NCBI GenBank assembly: GCA_022478985.1
Contig: JAKSZP010012129.1
Coordinates: 1-64,000, forward strand
DNA from: Massospora cicadina
Taxonomy: Eukaryota > Entomophthoromycota > Entomophthoromycetes > Entomophthorales > Entomophthoraceae
Direction of reading: 5' to 3'
Length of the DNA: 64,000 nt
The notes under the pieces were generated by a model, which worked only from the letters and a program-made list of their open reading frames with translations, had not been told where the DNA came from and did not search any database. Numbering within the stretch: the first letter of the stretch is position 1; the number at the start of each line of letters is the position of its first letter. Below are positions 58,149-64,000 of this stretch, piece by piece. The position numbers and the translations under genes are program-made.

Positions 58149-60430
58149 ATGAAAGATATTAGCAAATATGGCGGGAAACCCGCAAAAGAACCCGCAGGCT
58201 CAGCCAAACGAGACAGCACCACCCCAAATGAAGCAATCCTCGGTTACCCACTTCAGGTTCAACCAGAATCACCCACTCTCAAGCAGCGGCCGGGAAAGCA
58301 GGCACCACCCCCCAACCTGGAGCTACTTCAACTAGCGCCAGTTCACCTGATCACACTTCTGCAACCTGCACGCCCAACAGCTCTGTGTGCGCTGCCTCCC
58401 ACCAACCCGCTGGGCCCCCTCCAACCAAGGAGGCCATCACCCACGCTGTTTTAATGGCGTCTGCTCAGTTGAATGCAACTCAGCCCATCCAGGCATTAAC
58501 CTCACCCATTGTGTCAGCTAATTCAGCCCCATCTATTATTGCTGACGCCGTGTTTCTGGCTCCCCCCATGAGGGGCGATACCCAGCTACCTGGCCCCCAA
58601 ACCCTACGATGTAATTTTGGATTAGCCGCACATTCTGGTTACTAAGCACCAAATTAGGACAATCTACTCTTCCCAATGGGGATTCAAATGGTTTGGATTT
58701 TGGAATTTCACACCAGTTCCAATCTCACCCATCCCATTTAAATCCCATGATTGGCACTTCTCAAGTCGGCGCTTTATCTCCATATGCTGAAAACGACCAA
58801 TTCACCAATCAGCCAGTGAGTTTTGCCCACAAAATCACAGCAAATACTCGGTCTGAATTTACCCAAATAGATTGGGATTGTAACGAATGGAAATCATCTG
58901 AAAGGATGAATTTATGAACGTTACATTCCGATAGGTTTATTTGGTTAATTCAAACCAAACCAATCGGAATTGTTGGGTATGGTAGAGTGGGTGGTCAGAC
59001 TCAGAGGGCTGGGCTGAGCTGCCCCGACCATTCCTTAAGCTTGGCAGGCTTAAGGAATGATTCGGAGAGGCTCCTCAGAAGCGACTTTATAAAAGTCAAA
59101 CCTGACCTTCTCAAATTCCAAGTTGGAATTCTAAGTCTTGGCCTTGGTCCCCCCGGTTCAGTCTTTTATTATTTTTAAAATATAAATAAAGTTCTTTTGA
59201 GGTGTCGCGCCTCGCTTACCTGATATTTTTGGGTTTGTGTTTGTGATAGGGGACCTCGTATTAGTGACAGTCCAGCCTCATCACTCCGTTTGCCGCCATG
59301 TGGGCATTTCCGAGATTTGATGAGAAAAGGTTCGCCTCGCCTGTGCCTAAGTCTGTTTGGTTAGGTTGCCCGCCTGGAATGCCGCCGCGTGGGCATTTCC
59401 AGGATGAAATGGACGGGGTCTGGGATCCCTGCCCGTGACAGGGATGGTGATGAAACATCGCCCTCCTCCCAATTGACTGAAGTTAATTCCAATCTGGATG
59501 GGCCTCCCCAATTTAGCGAGGCCCAACAATCACCTGGCCCCTAAACCCTCAGATGTAAGGCTGGATTAGCCGCACAATCTGGTTCACTAAGCACCAAATT
59601 GGGACAATCTACTCTTCTCAATGGGGATTCAAATGGTTCAGATTTTGGAACTTTAATCCAGTTCCAATCTCATCTGTCCCATTTAAACCCCATAATCGGC
59701 ACTTCTCAAGTTGGCAATTTATCTCCATATGCCAAAAACGACGATTTCACCAATCAGCCAGTGAGTTTTGCCCACAAAATCATAGCAAATACTTAGGCTG
59801 AATTTACCCAAATAGATTGGGATGGTGATGAAACATCGCCCTCCTTCCAATTGGCTGGAGTTAATTCCAATCTGGATGGGCCTCCCCAATTTAGCGAGGC
59901 CCAACAATCCACCCCTCAATTCAATATGACGCCAGCGACTGCTGTAACATTCCAGCAACAGGGGAACTCCACAAACTTGTCCAAACCACCAGCTCACACT
60001 CAACCCGTGATTTCAGCCCAAAGCAAACACAAATGTACCAAAAGAGCCACTGGGGCATGGGAAAAACCTCTGGCACCAACGCTACCCAAAGCTGATCCCC
60101 AAGAAGTGGCGTTTATTGCTGATGTTAAGAAGAAATGGGCAAAACTAGAGCGCAAAAAGCTCTACCTCCTCAACCCTCTCCCATGCAATTCGCCTTTATT
60201 ATGGGCATAACCCTGTTGAATTCTATATGGAGGATTACTTCTCATACTTTGCAGCGATCGCGGAGACATTCCCAATTAACAAATCCATCCATGAATCAGT
60301 GGAGGGCCACTACATCGATGTGGGATTCACTGAAGCTGCCCTTGCTACCATGCTGCCACCTTCCAGGTCATTATTCTGCGTGGATCTCTTCGCATCTCCC
60401 ACACACGCCCACACCTGGAGAAAATTTCAT
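58149..60430 (+). pseudogene. LINE family 2 ORF1, N-terminal low-complexity part
   Basis: Pro/Thr/Gln/Asn/Ser-rich sequence, probably disordered, in shifting frames. A unit beginning TKLGQSTLPNGDSNG and ending FTQIDWD occurs twice (58588-58878 and 59532-59825). These are the halves of a direct duplication of about 378 bp, separated by a solo LTR. It then becomes basic (KKKWAKLERKKL, about 60128-60165) before the RNA-binding part. Duplicating 126 codons would have kept the frame. Confidence 0.65.
58879..59440 (+). mobile_element. Solo LTR
   Basis: 562 bp, TGTAACGAATGG...CCCGTGACA, flanked by a perfect 5-bp duplication GGGAT (58874-58878, 59441-59445). It contains a TATA-like TTTATAAAAG at about 59086 and AATAAA near 59185, and two strong inverted repeats (58925-58970, 59029-59059). 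No interior or partner LTR is present, consistent with LTR-LTR recombination. Similar to none of the other LTRs here. Confidence 0.85.
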
Positions 60431-61323
60431 GGGTTACTTTTTCCAACCTACCAACGACTGTTGATCCTGAGTCTCTTAAACTGTCGCTCCATCATGGTTT
60501 AATGGAGTTTGGGTCTGTTCTTTCAGTGGAAAATAGCGTCCCCTCTTACTATGCTCCCACTCAAAGAGCTTGCACTGCTTTGGCGTCGTTCATCCCCTCC
60601 CCCACTATATCCTGCAACATTGAGGTTATTCCTTATGTGGCGGTTGTTGTGGCATGCCATGAGATCTTTTTTGTCGACCCTGATCAGGCGCACCTCCGGT
60701 GTTCATGGTGTAACGCCCTTGGACACCTGTATAGTGGCTGCACAGCTCGAAAACAAGCCCTCTTAGCCACCACCCAGGGGCCTAAACCAGGCCAAAAACG
60801 ATCCCACGTGGCCGCAGCAGCAATTCCACAACCCACACAATGGGTTATCGTTCAAGACCTGTCCCCTGAGGCCTTACGCCTAGAAGTTGAAACAGCTAAC
60901 CCCACTATTGGTACGGGATACCTTTGCGCTCATGCCCCCCTTCCAGTGGGCACACCCTCCAATCTCCCAGAGTCAACTCCCTCTCTCACCAAGCGCAAGG
61001 CATCTCCCACAGGGCGCCCCTCGTCAGCCACCCCCACTCAGGGCTCCGCGGCACCCCCACCAGCCCCTATTAGCGATTTATCGCATCAACCCTCAGCTCC
61101 CAATGGAGCTATGCCCACCAGCATGGACTTGCAACCCGCGTCCTGCAGTAGAAGTACCACCTCAAAGAGTCCTACCCCAACCCCACAGTCCATTTCGCGC
61201 GGCTCCTTTGCAGTGTTGGAGGAAGTGAATATGGACTCAGACTCATCAAATGGTTACACCGCGGAGGTCGCCATTGAGCACCATCAGGTCCTTCCCCTGC
61301 AACGGAGCGGGGCAGCATCCTAG
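60431..61323 (+). CDS. LINE family 2 ORF1, RNA-binding part
   Basis: Open in one frame to the stop at 61323 and extending upstream of the first in-frame ATG (60502), where WVTFSNLPTTVDPESLKL begins the RRM-like unit. CSWCNALGHLYSGC at 60700-60741 is an intact CX2CX4HX4C zinc knuckle. The C-terminal half is Pro/Ser/Thr-rich and probably disordered. Upstream the frame changes near 60370. An RNA-chaperone ORF1p role is inferred from the family layout. Confidence 0.75.
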
Positions 61324-61488
61324 GCTGGCTTACTGGGTCCTCCGCCCCCCACCCTCTCCTTCCCCTCAGAACCCTTGACGCTCCTCACGGATTGCAGCTA
61401 ATAGTCAAGCTAAAGGACTCAAAACTAGCCGCATTACAGCAGCAGGTTTAAGCGATGGCAACCCCCCAGGACATGGAGGGGAACAGCT

Positions 61489-62655
61489 ATGAGTCCCCAT
61501 AGCAGCACCCTGGCCCTGCAATCCATCAACGCGAATGGGTTGCGGGACCTTGAGTGGAGAGCCCACCTCCTCCGCAACTTCAGGTCAGCACAAATTGACA
61601 TCGCTGCTGTCCAGGAGCCCCATATCCTCCCCCACGAACAATCTGCATGGAATAAACAGTTAGGAGGCAACTCCTTCTGGACAAACCATGCCGCCCTTAT
61701 TGTTTTGAATCCCCAGGTTAAAACCCATTTTTTTTTCACAATATCTAGGTGGCCGCCTCATACTGGCCAAACTCACCACTCCTGACTTCTCTTTCTTCGC
61801 TGCAAGCATCTACCTGCCTAATACAGGTCAGGAGCAAAACCAGCTCTTGGAAGAGCTCGTCCAACTCAATCTCTCACGGAATACAGGCCACTCGGGAGAT
61901 TTCAACACAACCATAAGTCGCGTCCGTGACTCTTACCCCCCTGCAGCAAAGGAACGCCCTGGATCAAGTCGCCTATAGGATTTCCTTCTCCTGAGTGGCT
62001 TTATAGATGCGCTTCCACCCTCCGCGTCTGGCCTAGGTTGCATGACTAGGATCCAGTATGATGGAGGAGCTTTCCAGTCAGCGTCACGCATAGATATGCA
62101 CTGATTGGCCCCCTGCTAATTGGCCACGTCTCCTCTCCCATCTCTCATGACAAGCATCTGAGTGATCACAGGTCACTCACCGTTGTCCTCACCACCACGC
62201 TTTAACCGTCGCGTAGGTTCTGGCCTAGGGTTGCCCCAGCTCTTCTCTACAACCCCTTCACTAAGGAGAAGCTGTCTATGACTATCCGGGAGACTCTTAC
62301 CTCCCCCCCACCTGCTTGACCATAAGGCTAGATGGGCGGTGATCAAGGAGGGCATCACCCGCGTTGCTTACAACTGTGCCAAAGCCCAGATGACCGCAGC
62401 TTGCGCCAGAGTTAGAAGAGCGGAAGCCAGAATCAGACATCTGGAGCGAAACTGCCATCCTTCGCCCTCACCCAGATGGTTGGTAGACTGGGAAGCGGCG
62501 CAGGAAGCACTCCACTTGGAGCTCACACTGCAGGAGAACGGGCAGCAAACTTTACAAACATCTCGTTACTATGCTCAATGGGAACGCCCCACCTGCTTCT
62601 TCTTTCAGAAACAGAAAACCCAGTTAACAGCGCAGGATATTACTGCACTGTAGAT
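61489..62655 (+). pseudogene. LINE family 2 ORF2, endonuclease domain
   Basis: The ATG at 61489 starts MSPHSSTLALQSINANGL. SINANGL holds the first metal-binding Asn and VQEPHI (about 61605) the catalytic Glu. The frame shifts at a T-run near 61729-61736, after which LGGRLILAKL continues. SGDFNTTIS (GDxN, 61894-61915) and LSDHRSLTVV (Asp-His pair, 62158-62186) follow, with stops near 61978 and 62101. The helical linker to RT is open at 62339-62653 (RVRRAEARIRHLERN). All catalytic residues are present. Confidence 0.8.
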
Positions 62656-64000
62656 TGGCACTATAACCACTTTGGATAAGGAAGAAATCACGCAGGAACT
62701 ACACCGCTTCTACTCCAGCCTCTTCCATGCCACCCAGGTGGACCCGTCAGACATCCAAGAATTCCTGTGGCGGGCTCCAGAGCCGCCCATTGACCCACGG
62801 GCTGATGAGGCTCTACTGGGCTTATTTCCATCCAGGAGGTGATGGAAACCCTTCTGAAATCCCCACGGCTTAAAACCCAGGCCCAGACAGAATACCCTTC
62901 GAGGTGTACCTTCTGGAACCTGCGGTGATACCCAGAACCCTCCGCGACCTCTTCGCTGCACTCTTGGTGAATGGCGAGGTCCTCCCCCGACTCCAGAGGC
63001 TCAATCACGACCTTATTCACAAGAAGTCAGACCGTGAGAACCTGGTGAACTAGCGCCCCATAGTGTTGATCAACACAGACCACAAGCTCTTCATGAAGCT
63101 TCTGGCCAACCGCATCACCAAATGGGTGTCACCTCGCCTCTCCCCATCCCAGCACGGTTTTATTCTGGGGAGGTCGTTATGGGACAACTATAATGACCTT
63201 CACGTGACTTTGACTGCTAACTCTCATAAGGTGAAGGGCTTGTGTGGCTCTCCTGGATATGGAGAAAGCATATGATCGGGTGGCCTGGAAGTATATTGAT
63301 GCTTCCCTGGCCTGCTTCCATCTCCCCCACAGCTAAGCGCTGGATATCAGCGCTCTATGACCAGCTCCACACCAGAGTCCTGTCGCCAATGGGTTTTACA
63401 GTGGCAGTACCAGTTGGACAAGGTCTCCGGCAAGGGGACCCCCTGAGCCCTATCCTTTTTAACATCACCCTTGACCCCCTCTTGGCCTCCTTACAGGACA
63501 AGCTAACAGGGATTCTGGTCCCAGGTTAAGCCCCCACACGCACCATGGCATTTGCAGATGACACTGCCATTGCATTTGGCTGCCCTGGGGATGTTGCCCT
63601 CGCTGCTGTGACCATTGAGATTTACACCAAGGCGTCCAACGCCATGGTCAACACCTCCAAGACAACAGTTGTACAGGTCGGCTCCCCCACCTTCCCCCAC
63701 CGTTTGGTATTGAACCTGAGCGCGGTACCTTCCGTCACCCAGGCGTTCTCACCAACCAACAAGGAGTTGCGCTAAAAGACAATGAGGACTTGCTCCTAGT
63801 AGCAGTTAACTCTAGGATTGCCAGCTGGAACTGGCAGCACATCACCCCCCAGGGTCAAGCTCTGATGGCCAATGTGTTCCTCCTCTCCAAAGTCTTGTTC
63901 CTAGCGCACGTCTGCCCATTCACAGATGCCTTTTATACGCGGCTCAATGTACTCCTCCGCTGTTAGATCTGGGGCTCAAACCATCAACCAATGGCCCTCT
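62656..64000 (+). pseudogene. LINE family 2 ORF2, reverse transcriptase
   Basis: RPIVLINTDHKLFMKLLANR, then QHGFILGRSLWDN (63063-63190); a frameshift; DMEKAYDRVAW (catalytic Asp, about 63258-63290); VGQGLRQGDPLSPILFNITL (about 63413-63470); a stop at 63526; then MAFADDTAIAFG (FADD box intact, 63550-63561). After the next stop (63773) the thumb continues with LMANVFLLSKVLF (about 63864-63902) to the window edge. C-terminus outside the window. Confidence 0.85.

Larger units (their letters stand above)
58140..64000 (+). mobile_element. Second LINE family, runs off right edge
   Basis: ORF1 (RRM-like plus CCHC) ends at 61323; ORF2 starts at about 61489 with an APE endonuclease and reaches RT by 63.8 kb. 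The ORF2 motifs differ from copies B and C (FLDMEKAYDRVAW against FLDQQKAYDRVNW), so it is a related but distinct family. The 5' boundary is set where GC-rich, Pro/Thr/Asn-rich coding sequence begins and is approximate. A solo LTR interrupts ORF1. Confidence 0.85.

Overview
This 64 kb window is eukaryotic nuclear DNA made almost entirely of decayed, nested retrotransposons. It has no operons, no rRNA and no functional tRNA gene. The evidence is LTR pairs with TG...CA ends, gag/protease/RT/RNase H/integrase motifs, a C-terminal chromodomain, APE-type LINEs with RRM-like plus CCHC ORF1 proteins, a tRNA-headed SINE, a 200-bp TG microsatellite and AT-rich filler. I lean towards a large, repeat-rich fungal genome, but nothing here proves the host lineage.

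Left part (1-12.97 kb). The minus strand from about 973 runs open for 324 codons off the left edge. It encodes an unrecognised protein with several hydrophobic segments and is the best candidate for a non-transposon gene; a short degraded relative lies near 7.9 kb. AT-rich DNA with one dispersed repeat pair follows. From 12.93 down to about 9.5 kb the minus strand carries a ruined Ty3/gypsy chromovirus (protease, RT, RNase H, integrase, chromodomain).

Middle-left (12.97-26 kb). An old plus-strand gypsy element (5' LTR 12970-13582, 3' LTR from 25126) abuts the chromovirus. It is split inside its integrase C-terminus by a younger gypsy element (18354-24486, 5-bp duplication AGAAA). Its 3' LTR is split again by a minus-strand SINE (25166-25456, 16-bp duplication).

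Middle (29.8-55.2 kb). Two copies of one ancient coding repeat ('Rep-A') have each been interrupted. Copy 1 took an ORF1-only LINE derivative (30393-32317) and a minus-strand gypsy deletion derivative (32630-42481, duplication TGGGG) that keeps gag, protease and the integrase C-terminus but lacks RT. The right LTR of that derivative was then hit by a 5.3 kb LINE (36436-41704). Copy 2 took an LTR element (45245-54658) whose interior shows no recognisable pol. That interior was hit by a second LINE copy (46602-52152), which was in turn hit by a SINE (49453-49737). This gives four nested layers.

Right part (55.2-64 kb). AT-rich DNA holds a degenerate tandem repeat of about 800 bp (56.2-58.0 kb). 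A second LINE family follows (about 58.14 kb to the right edge) with ORF1, EN and RT. Its ORF1 has a roughly 378-bp internal duplication and a solo LTR inserted at 58879-59440 (duplication GGGAT).

How the parts relate. The SINE ends in the same 3' tail as the LINEs, which suggests that it uses the LINE machinery. Four LTR elements with unrelated LTRs share one primer-binding site. Nearly every coding region has stops or frameshifts, often with Asp-to-Asn changes at catalytic positions, so the window reads as a fossil record of transposition.
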